Counted from the stretch's first letter, positions 16,353 to 25,786 are shown. The stretch is 64,000 nt of DNA from Xanthobacter sp. NM-59 (GCF_021401125.1 NZ_JACBFQ010000003.1:248001-312000); one strand, 5' to 3'. Numbers and translations: made by a program. The notes: generated from the letters alone by a model not told the origin.

Positions 16353-17363
16353 TCAATGGCGGGTGGCGGGCGCGATCGCGTTCCATGGGGTGGCGCCGGG
16401 CGCCAGCACGGCCTTGCGCTCCACCTCCGCCAGCGGGGTGTCGGTGGCGATCAGGCGGTGATCGTAGAGATAGCCGGGCAGATAGCCCGAGGCGAGGATG
16501 CGCCAGTCGAAGGGCATGCCCGGCTCCACCAGCCGCGCCAGTTGAAACACCACCGTGGTGCAGTTGGTGGTGATGGTCTGGTAGAATTGCGGATGATCCG
16601 CCAGCATGTTCCCCTTGTTCGCGAAGATGAGAAAGGCAGCCCGCATCTGGGCCGGCGTCAACCTCAGGGGATAGCGGGAGACGCGCTCGCCACGCGCATC
16701 GGTGCGCAGATGGATGATGTCGCCCGGCGTCGCGGCGATCAGCACCAGCTCGAACTGCTTGAAGAAGCCACCGATTTCCGAGAACTTCTCGCCCCGCTCG
16801 CGGCGGATCTCGGCCGAGAACACCACATATTGCCCATCGGAAAAGCCGAAGCCCACCAAGGTGTGGGCGATGGCGGGGCTTGCCCAGACGGAAGAATAGA
16901 CATCCACACGGTCGAGCTGGTCCAGATCGAAAGTGAGCGTTTGCCAGCGCGGCGCGGCGTCATTTTCCGTGCGCCACTGGAAATCACGGACATTGTGCAA
17001 GGTTACGCGGCTGCCTTCGACATCCGCGGTCACGCCGCGCGCCACGTCGGGGTCCCAGTCGCGATGGTTGGACGGAGCGATGGAAGACCACCACAGCCCC
17101 ACCGCCACCAGCGCCAGCAGCAGCGCCGCCAGCGCCCGGCCCGGCCGCAGAAAACTCAGCGGAACAAGGGCCAAGGCGGCGAGCAGCGCCAGCCCCATCA
17201 GCGGCGCGCGCCACCCCATTCCGGCCTGATACCACAGGGCCGTGGCCGTCCACGCGCCGAGCAGCAACGCCGCCAGCGCCACCAGCCCGCAGGCGAGAAG
17301 CCGCCCCGCGGCTCGCCACGCCCCCCGCATCTGCCCCCTCGCCTCGCCCATTCCGTCCCGCAT
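16353..17363 (-). CDS. DUF4105 family membrane protein
   Basis: About 336 residues from the ATG at 17363; other in-frame ATGs at 17351 and 17423 are possible. Three hydrophobic segments in the first 105 residues anchor it in the inner membrane. The remainder is a soluble DUF4105 domain with the conserved TTNCTTVVF motif (a Cys in a papain-like context) and conserved tryptophans. Function of the family is not established; a cysteine-peptidase-like fold has been suggested for it. It is divergent from the carnitine-dehydrogenase-like gene. Confidence 0.7.
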   Translation of the reverse strand: MRDGMGEARGQMRGAWRAAGRLLACGLVALAALLLGAWTATALWYQAGMGWRAPLMGLALLAALALVPLSFLRPGRALAALLLALVAVGLWWSSIAPSNHRDWDPDVARGVTADVEGSRVTLHNVRDFQWRTENDAAPRWQTLTFDLDQLDRVDVYSSVWASPAIAHTLVGFGFSDGQYVVFSAEIRRERGEKFSEIGGFFKQFELVLIAATPGDIIHLRTDARGERVSRYPLRLTPAQMRAAFLIFANKGNMLADHPQFYQTITTNCTTVVFQLARLVEPGMPFDWRILASGYLPGYLYDHRLIATDTPLAEVERKAVLAPGATPWNAIAPATRH

Positions 17364-17573
17364 TCCGCCGCTATACAACCACGCCCTCTTATCACGAAGG
17401 CGGGCGGGGAAGAGTGGGCGCATCCGGCATGCGGGGCGCCGCGCGCTACCTCTTCAGGGGCCATCGACGCCGGGCGCGTCCTGGCGTAGACCCGGCCTTG
17501 ACGCGCCCCGCGGGGCGCGGTCCCGTTGGGCCCCTTCCATCGGCCCATTCAACAGCGTGCAAGGAGTGTTGCC

Positions 17574-18650
17574 ATGTCGCAAGCCGTCCACACCCCCGTC
17601 CGTCGCGTCGCCGTCATTGGTGCGGGCACCATCGGTGCGAGTTGGGCGGCGCATTTCCTGGCGCACGGCCTCGAGGTGGTGGTGAGCGACCCCGCCCCCG
17701 GCGCGCAAGAGCACACCCAGCAGCTCATCGACCGCGCCTGGCCGGTGCTTCAGGCCCTCGGCACCGCCAAGGGCGACCCCAAGGTCTGGCGCTTCGAGCC
17801 CGACCCGGTGAAGGCGGTGGAGGGTGTCGATTTCGTCCAGGAGAACGCGCCCGAGCGCTATGAGGTGAAGCGCAAGCTCCTGCCCCTCATCGATGCCGTG
17901 CTCCCCAAGGAAGTGGTGATCGCCTCCTCCTCGTCGGGCCTGCTGGTCACCCGCTTCTCTGAAGGCTGCCGCTTCCCCGAGCGCTGCGTCATCGGCCATC
18001 CCTTCAACCCGCCCCACCTGATCCCCCTGGTGGAGGTGGTGGGCGGCAAGAAGGCCAGCCGCGAGGCCATCGACGCCGCCATGGCCTTCTACAAGGCCAT
18101 CGGCAAGCACCCCATCGAGATCCACAAGGAAGTCACGGGCCATGTGGCCAATCGCCTGCAGGCGGCCCTGTGGCGCGAGGCCATCTATCTGGTGCAGGAG
18201 GGCGTGGCCTCGGTGGCCGATATCGATGCCGCGGTGAGCGAGGGGCCGGGCCTGCGCTGGGCGCTCATGGGCCCGCACATGACCTTCAACCTGGGCGGCG
18301 GCCAGGGTGGCCTCGCCCACTTCATGGAGCATCTGCTGCCGGCGGTGGAAAGCTGGTGGGCCGACCTCGGCACCCCCGACATGACCGAGGCGCTGCAGAA
18401 GAAGCTGGTGGAAGGCGTGAACGCCGAGGCCGACGGCCGCTCCATGACCGAGCTGGCGCAGTGGCGTGACAACCTGCTCACCGGCATCATTACCATGCGC
18501 GCAGCTTCCAGCGCCGGCGCCGAGGCGGCGGCCGCCGACAAGCGCCTGGACGAAGCCCTGGAGGAAACCTTCCCCGGCAGCGACCCGGTTTCGGTGACCC
18601 GCCAGACGCCCGCCGAGGACATCGAGGGCGACCCCTCCGCCGAGCGCTGA
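17574..18650 (+). CDS. L-carnitine dehydrogenase-like 3-hydroxyacyl dehydrogenase
   Basis: A 358-residue protein with AAGGAG upstream of the ATG. The N-terminal Rossmann domain has the NAD motif GAGTIG at 16-21 and VIGHPFNPPHLIPLVEVV at the domain junction. The C-terminal helical domain includes HVANRLQAALWREA and GPGLRWALMGPHMTFNLGGG, which are characteristic of carnitine 3-dehydrogenases within the 3-hydroxyacyl-CoA dehydrogenase superfamily. The predicted reaction is oxidation of L-carnitine to 3-dehydrocarnitine. The usual betainyl-CoA partner genes are not adjacent, so a related hydroxy acid could be the substrate. Confidence 0.75.
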   Translation: MSQAVHTPVRRVAVIGAGTIGASWAAHFLAHGLEVVVSDPAPGAQEHTQQLIDRAWPVLQALGTAKGDPKVWRFEPDPVKAVEGVDFVQENAPERYEVKRKLLPLIDAVLPKEVVIASSSSGLLVTRFSEGCRFPERCVIGHPFNPPHLIPLVEVVGGKKASREAIDAAMAFYKAIGKHPIEIHKEVTGHVANRLQAALWREAIYLVQEGVASVADIDAAVSEGPGLRWALMGPHMTFNLGGGQGGLAHFMEHLLPAVESWWADLGTPDMTEALQKKLVEGVNAEADGRSMTELAQWRDNLLTGIITMRAASSAGAEAAAADKRLDEALEETFPGSDPVSVTRQTPAEDIEGDPSAER

Positions 18651-18658
18651 TCCTTCTT

Positions 18659-18685
18659 CCCCCATGGGACCCGTTCCCATGGGGG
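18659..18685. terminator. Bidirectional hairpin between convergent genes
   Basis: An 11-bp perfect stem, CCCCCATGGGA with its complement, around the loop CCCGT. It lies between the dehydrogenase and the amidase, which converge. Runs of T and C flank it on the upstream side. Confidence 0.65.
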
Positions 18686-18727
18686 GCCACCCGGCGGGGC
18701 GCGGGCTTTCCGCGCGCCCCGCTCGCC

Positions 18728-19957
18728 TTAGCCGGCGCAGATGGCGGCGGCCAGTTCCACCAGTTCCATGTCGCTGCCGCGCCGCCCCACGAGCGAGAGG
18801 CCGATGGGCGCGCCATCCACCTCAGCCAACGGCAGGGAAACCTGCGGCAGGCCGGCGAGCCCCGCCGTGCACAGCAGGTTCATGGCCAGGTGGCGATAGG
18901 TCACCTCCGTATCGGCGGCGGCCGAGCCCTTCAGCGGCGCGCAGCGCGGCGTGGTGGGCAGGACCAGGACGGTACCTTCAGCGAGCAGGGCGCTGGTGCG
19001 CCCGATCACCGCCTCGCGCACGGGGCGGGCCGCCTCCACCTCGGCGGGGTTGAGAACCGCGGCGGCGGCGAAGCGCTCGGCCACGCCCGGGCCGAACTGG
19101 GGCCGCACCGCCTCGATCCAGCCGCCCACGCTCTGCCAAATCTCCGCCGCCTGCAGCGCCCGGAACGCGGCCGACCAGCCGGCGAGCCCCTCGGGCGCCA
19201 GCACCACGCTTTCGGCCGGGGCCACCGCCGCTTCCACCCGCGCCACGGCGGGGGCGAGCGCGGCACGCACCGCATCGTCCACCATGGCGAAGGCATCGGT
19301 GGCCAGCAGCAGGCGGGAAGGCCGCGGCGCCGGCGCTTGGGCGTCCAGCAGCACCGCGCCCACCGCCGCGAACACCTGCGGATCCCGCGCGAACCAGCCC
19401 ACGCAATCAAAGCTGGGCGCGAACGGGGCGATACCCGTCGCCGGAACGGCCCCATGGGTGGGCCGCATGCCCATGATTCCGCAATAGCTGGACGGCACCC
19501 GCACCGAGCCGCCGCAATCCGAGCCCAAGGCGAAATCCACCAGGCCCGCCGCCACGGCCGCCGCCGAGCCGCTGGACGAGCCGCCCGGCACCCGCTGCGG
19601 CGCGGCGCTGTTGAGCGGCGTGCCGTAATGCACATTTTCGCCGGTGAGCGAATAAGCGAGCTCATCGGAAATAGTCTTGCCCACCATGGTTGCGCCGGCC
19701 GCGAGGGCACGGGCCACCGCCGCCGCATGGGCGCGGGCCGGCTCATGGGTGCGGGCCCAATCGGGATGGCCGTTGCCGGTGACCACGCCGGCCACGTCCA
19801 GCACGTCCTTCACCGCGAAGACGAGGCCCGAAAGCGGCCCCTCCGCCGCCCCGGCGATCTCCATCCGCGGCCCGGGCAGGAAGGCCCCGACCCTCTCCGC
19901 CTGCAGAACCCAGGCGGGGGGCAAAGGAAGGCTGACGGGGGAACGGAAACCGGACAT
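18728..19957 (-). CDS. Amidase signature family enzyme
   Basis: A 409-residue cytoplasmic protein. The catalytic Ser-cisSer-Lys triad is visible: Lys50 in FAVKDVLDVAG, the glycine/serine loop GGSSSGSA at 125-132, and the nucleophile Ser151 in SDCGGSVRVPS. The amidase fold hydrolyses amides in many contexts; the closest general type is the GatA/AtzE-like group, without a GatB or GatC partner here. It is divergent from the TetR gene, which in turn precedes a gamma-glutamyltransferase gene, so the three may serve one amide-degrading function. The substrate is not known. Confidence 0.85.
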   Translation of the reverse strand: MSGFRSPVSLPLPPAWVLQAERVGAFLPGPRMEIAGAAEGPLSGLVFAVKDVLDVAGVVTGNGHPDWARTHEPARAHAAAVARALAAGATMVGKTISDELAYSLTGENVHYGTPLNSAAPQRVPGGSSSGSAAAVAAGLVDFALGSDCGGSVRVPSSYCGIMGMRPTHGAVPATGIAPFAPSFDCVGWFARDPQVFAAVGAVLLDAQAPAPRPSRLLLATDAFAMVDDAVRAALAPAVARVEAAVAPAESVVLAPEGLAGWSAAFRALQAAEIWQSVGGWIEAVRPQFGPGVAERFAAAAVLNPAEVEAARPVREAVIGRTSALLAEGTVLVLPTTPRCAPLKGSAAADTEVTYRHLAMNLLCTAGLAGLPQVSLPLAEVDGAPIGLSLVGRRGSDMELVELAAAICAG

Positions 19958-20035
19958 GGCAAAACCTGGGGCAGGAGGAACGGCGGGCCGCCGCTGGGCG
20001 GCCGCCACCGCGACAAAGGTGGCGCGATGGCGGAT

Positions 20036-20065
20036 GACATGTAAGTAAATTTTTGTATATATGTC
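20036..20065. promoter_or_regulatory. Inverted repeat between amidase and TetR genes, candidate operator
   Basis: Arms GACATGTA and TATATGTC (7 of 8 complementary) flank a 14-bp AT-rich spacer. The block is strikingly AT-rich for this genome and sits in the shared upstream region of the divergent amidase and TetR genes, as a TetR autoregulatory site would. Confidence 0.45.
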
Positions 20066-20127
20066 GAGAGAGCCTTTTCCCGTTCGCGACGAAAGCCCGA
20101 AGCGTGTCCCTGCCCCCTGCCGCCGAG

Positions 20128-20808
20128 ATGACGGAGGCGCGCCCCGCCCCGCCCGCCCGCAAGCGCGATGCGGCTGCGACCCGCGCGCGCATCCTGGCCG
20201 CCGCCCGCGCCGCCTTCGCGCGTGAGGGCTTTGCCGGCGCACGGGTGGAGCGCATCGCCCGCGCGGCGGACACCAATGTGCAGATGATCTACCGGTATTT
20301 CGGCGACAAGGAGGGGCTCTACCGCGCCGCGCTGGAGGCCACCTACGCCCATCTGCGCGGGCTGGAGCAGGGCCTCGACCTCGCCGCGCTGCCGCCGCTG
20401 GAGGGGGTGCGGCGGCTGGTGGAATTCACCTTCGACTATCTGCGCGACACGCCCGATTTCGTCGCCATCATCCGCAACGAGAACATGGCCGGCGCCCCCT
20501 TCGCCCGCCAGTTGCCCCAGCTTGCGAGCTCGGTTCAGCCGCTGCTGGACGCCATCGGGCAGCTGGTGGCGCGCGGGGTCCGCGAGGGGGTGTTCACCAC
20601 CCATCCGGCGGCGGCGGAGCTCTACCTCACCATCCTGTCGCTCTCCATCACCCATGTCGCCCAGCGCGACACCCTCTCCGCCCTGTTCGGTTTCGATCTT
20701 TCGGACCCGGACTGGCTGGCCCGCCGCCGCGCCCAGGTGGTGGAGGTGGTGCTGCGCTATCTCACAGCTCCCGCGCCGGCCGCCGCGCCGCGCGTGCGCC
20801 AGCCGTGA
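20128..20808 (+). CDS. TetR family transcriptional regulator
   Basis: About 226 residues from the ATG at 20128; the frame is open from 20053, which would add 25 residues overlapping the likely operator. The N-terminal helix-turn-helix is typical (TRARILAAARAAFAREGF ... IYRYFGDKEGLYRAAL). The C-terminal ligand domain (FDYLRDTPDFVAIIRNENM) recalls the RutR-like group. It probably represses the divergent amidase and the downstream gamma-glutamyltransferase gene, which begins 31 bases after its stop. The ligand is unknown. Confidence 0.85.
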   Translation: MTEARPAPPARKRDAAATRARILAAARAAFAREGFAGARVERIARAADTNVQMIYRYFGDKEGLYRAALEATYAHLRGLEQGLDLAALPPLEGVRRLVEFTFDYLRDTPDFVAIIRNENMAGAPFARQLPQLASSVQPLLDAIGQLVARGVREGVFTTHPAAAELYLTILSLSITHVAQRDTLSALFGFDLSDPDWLARRRAQVVEVVLRYLTAPAPAAAPRVRQP

Positions 20809-20839
20809 GCCCCTCCCCTTCAACCCGCCCGGAGCTGAG

Positions 20840-22462
20840 ATGACCCGTTTCGACTGGACCGCCGGTTACGCCTCCCGCCGCCTGCCGCTGTTCGGCAACA
20901 ATGTGGTGTCCGCCTCCCACCCGCTGGCCTCGCAGGCGGGCCTGCGCATGATGTGGAAGGGCGGCAATGCGGTGGATGCCGCCATCGCTGCGGCGGCCGC
21001 CATGACGGTGCTGGAGCCGTGCAATAACGGCCTCGGCTCGGATGCCTTCTGCATTCTGTGGGATGGCCAGAAGCTGCAGGGCCTCAACGCCTCTGGCCGC
21101 GCGCCGCAGGGCTGGAGCATCGACTATTTCCGCGCCCGCTACGGCGCCGATGCCAAGCGCCCACCCCAGCGCGGATGGGACGCGGTGACCGTTCCCGGCG
21201 CGGTGGGTGGCTGGGTGGCGCTGTCGGAACGCTACGGGCGCCTGCCCTTCGCGGACCTGCTGGAACCCGCCATCGAGATTGCCGAGCGCGGCTATCTGGT
21301 TCCCCCCATTGATGCGGTCAAATGGGAAATGGCGACGGCGCTGGCGGACCTCGTGCGCCAGCCGGGCTTCGCGGAAACCCTGCTGCCGGCGGGGCGCGCG
21401 CCGCGCGCCGGCGAGCTGTTCCGCATGCCAGGGGCCGCGCGCGCCCTCACGGCCATCGCCAACACCAAGGGCGAGGCCTTCTATCGCGGCGAGATCGCCG
21501 AGGCCCTCGGGGCCGCCGCCAAGGCCGCGGGCGCCGCCATCACCGCAGCCGATCTTGCGGCCTACGCGCCGGAATGGGTCACGCCCATCGCCCAGAACTA
21601 TCGCGGCCACACGCTGCACGAGATCCCGCCGAACGGCCAGGGCATCACAGCGCTGATGGCGCTGGGCATGCTCTCCCATTTCGACATCGCCAGCCTCGAC
21701 CCCGATGGCGCGGACGCCCATCACCTGATGATCGAGGCCATCAAGCTGGCCTTCGCGGATGTCTACCACCATGTGGCCGACCCCACGCACATGCGCGTGT
21801 CGGCGGACGACATGCTGGACCCCGCTTACCTCCAGTCCCGCGCCCGCCTCATCGACATGAAGCGCGCCCAGCCCTTCGCGCCGGGCAATCCCGTGAAGGG
21901 CGGCACCATCTACCTCACGGCGGCCGACGCCAGCGGCATGATGGTGAGCTTCATCCAGAGCAATTTCAACGGTTTCGGCTCCGGCGTGGTGCTGCCCGAA
22001 TGGGGCCTCTCGCTGCAGAACCGGGGCCACGGCTTCTCCCTCGACCCGGCGAGCCCCAATGCGGTGGCGCCGGGCAAGCGGCCGTTCCACACCATCATCC
22101 CCGCCTTCCTCACCAAGAATGGCGCGCCGGTGATGAGCTTCGGCGTGGTGGGGGCCAACATGCAGCCCCAGGGCCATGTGCAGACCCTGGTGCGGATGCT
22201 CGATTTCGGCCAGAATCCGCAGGCGGCCTGCGACGCGCCGCGCTGGCGCTTCAATGCCGGCCTCGCCCTCGACATGGAAGCCGCCATGCCCCAGGCCACC
22301 CGCGACGAGCTGGCCGCGCGCGGGCACAAGCTGACGGTGAACGCCGACCCCTACCACGACTTCGGCGCCGGCCAGTTCATCTGGCGCATGGGCGATCCGG
22401 CGGTGGAAGGCTATGCGGCCGCCAGTGACCCCCGCCGCGACGGCGCGGCGGCGGCGTTCTAG
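20840..22462 (+). CDS. Gamma-glutamyltransferase family protein (Ntn hydrolase)
   Basis: A 540-residue proenzyme-type protein. The autocatalytic nucleophile is probably Thr356 in VKGGTIYLTAAD, which begins the small subunit after self-cleavage. GLGSDAF near 65-70 and EIPPNGQGIT near 261-270 are family motifs. It lacks the signal peptide usual for periplasmic gamma-glutamyltransferases, so it is probably cytoplasmic. Members without a signal peptide may act on other N-acyl or cephalosporin-type amides. Its position behind the TetR gene and near an amidase suggests a joint role in amide or gamma-glutamyl compound use. Confidence 0.8.
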   Translation: MTRFDWTAGYASRRLPLFGNNVVSASHPLASQAGLRMMWKGGNAVDAAIAAAAAMTVLEPCNNGLGSDAFCILWDGQKLQGLNASGRAPQGWSIDYFRARYGADAKRPPQRGWDAVTVPGAVGGWVALSERYGRLPFADLLEPAIEIAERGYLVPPIDAVKWEMATALADLVRQPGFAETLLPAGRAPRAGELFRMPGAARALTAIANTKGEAFYRGEIAEALGAAAKAAGAAITAADLAAYAPEWVTPIAQNYRGHTLHEIPPNGQGITALMALGMLSHFDIASLDPDGADAHHLMIEAIKLAFADVYHHVADPTHMRVSADDMLDPAYLQSRARLIDMKRAQPFAPGNPVKGGTIYLTAADASGMMVSFIQSNFNGFGSGVVLPEWGLSLQNRGHGFSLDPASPNAVAPGKRPFHTIIPAFLTKNGAPVMSFGVVGANMQPQGHVQTLVRMLDFGQNPQAACDAPRWRFNAGLALDMEAAMPQATRDELAARGHKLTVNADPYHDFGAGQFIWRMGDPAVEGYAAASDPRRDGAAAAF

Positions 22463-22483
22463 CCCCCCGCGACGGCCACGGGC

Positions 22484-22512
22484 CTCGGGCGGGACCGCAG
22501 TCCCCGCCCGAG
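22484..22512. terminator. Bidirectional hairpin between convergent genes
   Basis: A perfect 10-bp stem, CTCGGGCGGG with CCCGCCCGAG, around a 9-base loop, between the gamma-glutamyltransferase and MarR genes, which converge. Confidence 0.6.
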
Positions 22513-22513
22513 A

Positions 22514-23023
22514 TCAGCCAAGCTCGAATTTCACCTGACGAGCGGCGTGGGCGGCGACGATCTTCTTCATGGCGCCGATGAGCTGGCGCGTCTCCTCGGG
22601 GCTCAGCATCTCCACGGTGGCGGCATGGGCCTGGCGGGCTGCCGCCTCCATCTGCTCCAGCAAAGCGCGCCCTTCCTGCGTGAGCGAGCAGCTCTGCGAG
22701 CGGCGATCGGTCGGCGAGGTGCCGCGCAGCACCAGCCCGCGCGCCTCCAGCCGCTTCAGCGCCCCGGTGGTGGTGGTGCGATCGAGGGCGACCAGGCGCG
22801 ACAGGGTGGTCTGGTCCGCCGCCTCGCGATCGGCCAGGGCCGACAGCAGGGAATACTGAACTGGCGTCACCCCGAATGGCGCGCACAGCTCGGCGAACAG
22901 GCTGACATGGATCTGGTGCACGCGCCGGGCCAGGAAACCCGGCCGGTCGAACAGGGGCCACGCCGCCTCGGGCGCAACCTCTGCGGGTGAAGGACCTGCC
23001 TCCTTCTTCCTGGACGGTGCCAT
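22514..23023 (-). CDS. MarR family transcriptional regulator
   Basis: A 169-residue protein; the ATG at 23023 has GGAGGAG just upstream, while the longer frame (to 23248) is Arg/Gly-rich and unlikely. The winged helix shows PVQYSLLSALADREAADQTTL then SRLVALDRTTTTGALKRLEARGLV, followed by SPTDRRSQS of the wing. MarR proteins respond to aromatic or phenolic ligands and usually control nearby genes. The nearest gene upstream is mosB, divergent at 23451, but the 427-bp gap shows no clear operator. Confidence 0.85.
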   Translation of the reverse strand: MAPSRKKEAGPSPAEVAPEAAWPLFDRPGFLARRVHQIHVSLFAELCAPFGVTPVQYSLLSALADREAADQTTLSRLVALDRTTTTGALKRLEARGLVLRGTSPTDRRSQSCSLTQEGRALLEQMEAAARQAHAATVEMLSPEETRQLIGAMKKIVAAHAARQVKFELG

Positions 23024-23450
23024 CTCGTCTCCTCCCCACCTGCGGACCGCGCCGGCCCCCTTTCCCGCGCCACGCCGGAACGCCGTGACAGCATGCCTCG
23101 ACAGGACTTGCCAGGATCGCGCCCGCGCCGCAATGCCGAAGGACGCGGACCACGCGTCATCCCCGCCACGGCGGCGCGCCCACGACAGCCGACCTGACGC
23201 CGTGAAAAACCCTTGAAAACCCTGGCGGGAGGGACCCGCGGACCCCACGCCCCAGGGTCACGATCCTGTGAGTCGACGGATACAGCTTCCGCGCCACCGG
23301 TGGAACGCGCGCTTCTCTTGCGTTTCCCGTCTTATTTTCCGGCTGCGGTAAAAGATGCACCGTTCCCGCATATTGCCGGACACAGGGCCGGTCGGTATCC
23401 AGCTGACCCAACAAAGAAGATAAATAGAACCCAGCAGTGAAAGGCATCAC
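23024..23450. other. Intergenic region upstream of mosB, 427 bp
   Basis: Shared upstream region of the MarR gene and mosBA. I looked for a ModE-type site or a nif-type -24/-12 promoter and saw neither. The last 60 bases are relatively A-rich, with AAAGG as the mosB ribosome binding site. Confidence 0.55.
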
Positions 23451-24263
23451 ATGGCCAACACGACAAGCGAGCTCGAGACGCTTCTCATGGAGCGCTCGCT
23501 CACCGACGCCCAGCTCCTGGCGGCTGCCGAAACCGCTTCGGACTATCGCATTCTCCCGGACGCGACCGTGATCAAGATCGGCGGCCAGAGCGTGATGGAT
23601 CGCGGCCGCGCAGCCGTCTATCCGCTGGTCGACGAGATCGTCGCCGCCCGCAAGCAGCACAAGATGCTGATCGGCACCGGCGCCGGCACCCGCGCCCGCC
23701 ACCTCTATTCCATCGCCGCCGAGCTCAACCTGCCGGCCGGCGTCCTGGCGCAGCTCGGCTCCTCGGTCGCGAACCAGAATGCCGAGATGCTCGGCCAGCT
23801 GATGGCCAAGTATGGCATCTCCTCCGTGAGCGGGGCCGGCATGTCGGCCGTGCCGCTGGCCATCGAAGAGGTGAATGCCGTGATCTTCAGCGGCATGCCC
23901 CCCTATTCGCTGTGGATCCGCCCCTCGGCGGAAGGCGTCATCCCGCCCTACCGCACCGACGCGGGCTGCTTCCTGCTCGCCGAGCAGTTCGGCTGCAAGG
24001 CGATGATCTATGTGAAAGACGAGGACGGCCTGTTCACGGCCAATCCGAAGACCTCCAAGGATGCCACCTTCATTCCCAAGATCTCGGTCGACGAGATGAA
24101 GGCGCGCGGCCTGCACGACTCCATCCTCGAGTTCCCGGTGCTGGATCTGCTGAAGCAGGCCCGTCACATCAAGCAGGTGCAGGTGGTGAACGGCCTCGTG
24201 CCCGGAAACCTCACCCGCGCCCTGGCCGGCGAGCACGTCGGCACCATCATCACCGCGAGCTGA
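23451..24263 (+). CDS. mosB: Molybdenum storage protein subunit beta, MosB
   Basis: A 270-residue protein of the amino-acid/UMP kinase fold, the same length as Azotobacter vinelandii MosB. Recognisable family stretches are [15 protein letters not shown] near residue 35, [18 protein letters not shown] near 78, and [10 protein letters not shown]. With MosA it forms an (alpha-beta)3 hexameric cage that hydrolyses ATP and packs about 100 molybdate or tungstate ions as polyoxometalate clusters. The role is a cytoplasmic molybdenum reserve for nitrogenase and other molybdoenzymes. It is followed 11 bases later by mosA. Confidence 0.93.
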   Translation: MANTTSELETLLMERSLTDAQLLAAAETASDYRILPDATVIKIGGQSVMDRGRAAVYPLVDEIVAARKQHKMLIGTGAGTRARHLYSIAAELNLPAGVLAQLGSSVANQNAEMLGQLMAKYGISSVSGAGMSAVPLAIEEVNAVIFSGMPPYSLWIRPSAEGVIPPYRTDAGCFLLAEQFGCKAMIYVKDEDGLFTANPKTSKDATFIPKISVDEMKARGLHDSILEFPVLDLLKQARHIKQVQVVNGLVPGNLTRALAGEHVGTIITAS

Positions 24264-24274
24264 GGAGCCAGGCC

Positions 24275-25108
24275 ATGAGCGAACTCAACAACAGCATCAA
24301 GCACGTCGCCTCGCCGCTCGCGACCCAGACCCTTCTCGACGGCCAGCTGGTTCATCCGGTGGCGGATGTGCGCCCCATCAGCCTCCTGCCCTGGCTGCAG
24401 GTGGTGAAAATCGGCGGCCGCTCCATCATGGACCGCGGTCCGGAGGCGATCCTTCCCATCGTCGATGAGCTGCGCAAGCTGCTGCCGGAGCACCGCCTGC
24501 TGATCCTCACCGGCGCCGGCATCCGCGCCCGCCACCTCTACACCATCGGCCTCGACCTCGGCCTGCCGGTGGGCTCGCTGTCGCCGCTGGCGGCGAGCGA
24601 GGCGGGGCAGAATGGCCATATCCTGGCCGCGCTGCTCGCGCCCGATGGCGTCTCCTATGTGGAGCACCCCACCATCGCCAGCCAGCTGCCGATCCATCTG
24701 GCCGCGGCCCGCGCCGTGGTGGGCAGCGCCTTCCCGCCCTACCACCACTACGAGTTCCCGAGCTCGCGCATCCCGACCCATCGGGCTGACTCCGGTGCGT
24801 TCCTGCTCGCCGATGCCCTCGGCGCGGCAGGGCTCACCATCGTCGAGGACGTGGACGGCGTGTACACCGCCGACCCCAAGGGCCCGGACGCCGACAAGGC
24901 CCACCTGATCTCGGAGACCACTTCCGCCGAGCTCTCGAAGGCCACCGGCACCCTGCCCTTCGATCGCGCATTGCTGGACATCATGGGCAATGCCCGCCGC
25001 ATCGACCGGGTGCAGGTGGTGAACGGTCTCGTTCCCGGCCGCCTCACCGCCGCCCTGCGCGGCGAGCACGTGGGCACCATCATCCACACCGGCGCGCGCC
25101 GGGCGTGA
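24275..25108 (+). CDS. mosA: Molybdenum storage protein subunit alpha, MosA
   Basis: A 277-residue protein paired with mosB and homologous to it. Stretches such as [40 protein letters not shown] (split around residue 110) and [20 protein letters not shown] match MosA of Azotobacter. GAGGAG lies upstream of the ATG at 24275. The frame is open much further upstream, but that part reads mosB out of frame. It forms the other half of the storage cage. No molybdate transporter gene is adjacent. A strong hairpin follows the stop. Confidence 0.93.
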   Translation: MSELNNSIKHVASPLATQTLLDGQLVHPVADVRPISLLPWLQVVKIGGRSIMDRGPEAILPIVDELRKLLPEHRLLILTGAGIRARHLYTIGLDLGLPVGSLSPLAASEAGQNGHILAALLAPDGVSYVEHPTIASQLPIHLAAARAVVGSAFPPYHHYEFPSSRIPTHRADSGAFLLADALGAAGLTIVEDVDGVYTADPKGPDADKAHLISETTSAELSKATGTLPFDRALLDIMGNARRIDRVQVVNGLVPGRLTAALRGEHVGTIIHTGARRA

Positions 25109-25139
25109 GCTGCCGGGCCTGACCGGCCGGCCTTGCCGA

Positions 25140-25176
25140 GCATGCCGCACCCGCCTGATGCGCGGGCGCGGCATGC
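25140..25176 (+). terminator. Hairpin after mosA
   Basis: Stem of 9 plus 5 base pairs (GCATGCCGC and CCCGC with complements, one mismatch between) around a 7-base loop, 31 bases after the mosA stop. No long U-tract. Confidence 0.6.
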
Positions 25177-25589
25177 TGCGTTCTGGAACGGTGACGGCGC
25201 CCAAGCCGCCGATCCACCGACACCGCGCAAACGCCTTGGGTGACATCGCCCCCTCTCGCCCTCTCCCACGCGGGCGGCAGGGCTCAGTGCGTCACGTTCC
25301 CTCCCATCCGGGCGACAGGACGCCTCCGCGCCATGCAGGGGAGAACCTCTTCGCCAACCTCCGGGAATGGAGCCGCACCACCACACGCCTGGATCACCGC
25401 GCGGGCTGCATTCTAGCCATCCCGCTAGCACCAGCGCCCCCGGCTCCAGCCGCTGCGCCTCAGGCCTGAACACATAGGGTCGATCGACATTTCAGAGGCG
25501 CGGTTTGCCGGGGGCTCATCCCCTCTCCCACTCGCGGGAAGGGTGAGGGCGCGGGCAGGACCGCCTGGGCTCGGAGTGCCTGCGCCACA

Positions 25590-25633
25590 ACCGCCTCGGT
25601 GACGCAGAGGCGGGAGATTGCAGACTTTTGAGA
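25590..25633 (-). repeat. Dispersed intergenic repeat, copy 1
   Basis: Read on the minus strand, these 44 bases align without gaps to 44496-44539 on the plus strand with 34 identities. Both copies have TCTCAAAAGT at one end and GAGGCGGT at the other. Both lie in gene-free regions beside CTCTCCC-type inverted repeats. Confidence 0.6.
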
Positions 25634-25786
25634 TTTCCACGGCGCTGCCCAGCGCGTCGCTGCCGGGGCCCCGGCCCAACCTTTTGCCCCAGCCCTCCCC
25701 CGCAAGCGGGAGAGGGAGCCGCGCCATGAGGAACACGGTGGTGGTGTGAGATAAGCCGCGCCACACGCACGGAAGGTCGACAGGCC

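Larger units (their letters stand above)
25109..25786. other. Intergenic, 678 bp, with hairpin-rich repeat material
   Basis: Between mosA and the CoA-transferase gene, which converge. It holds the mosA hairpin and several short inverted CTCTCCC...GGGAGAG elements. It also holds one copy of a repeat found again near 44.5 kb. No gene seen. Confidence 0.65.
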
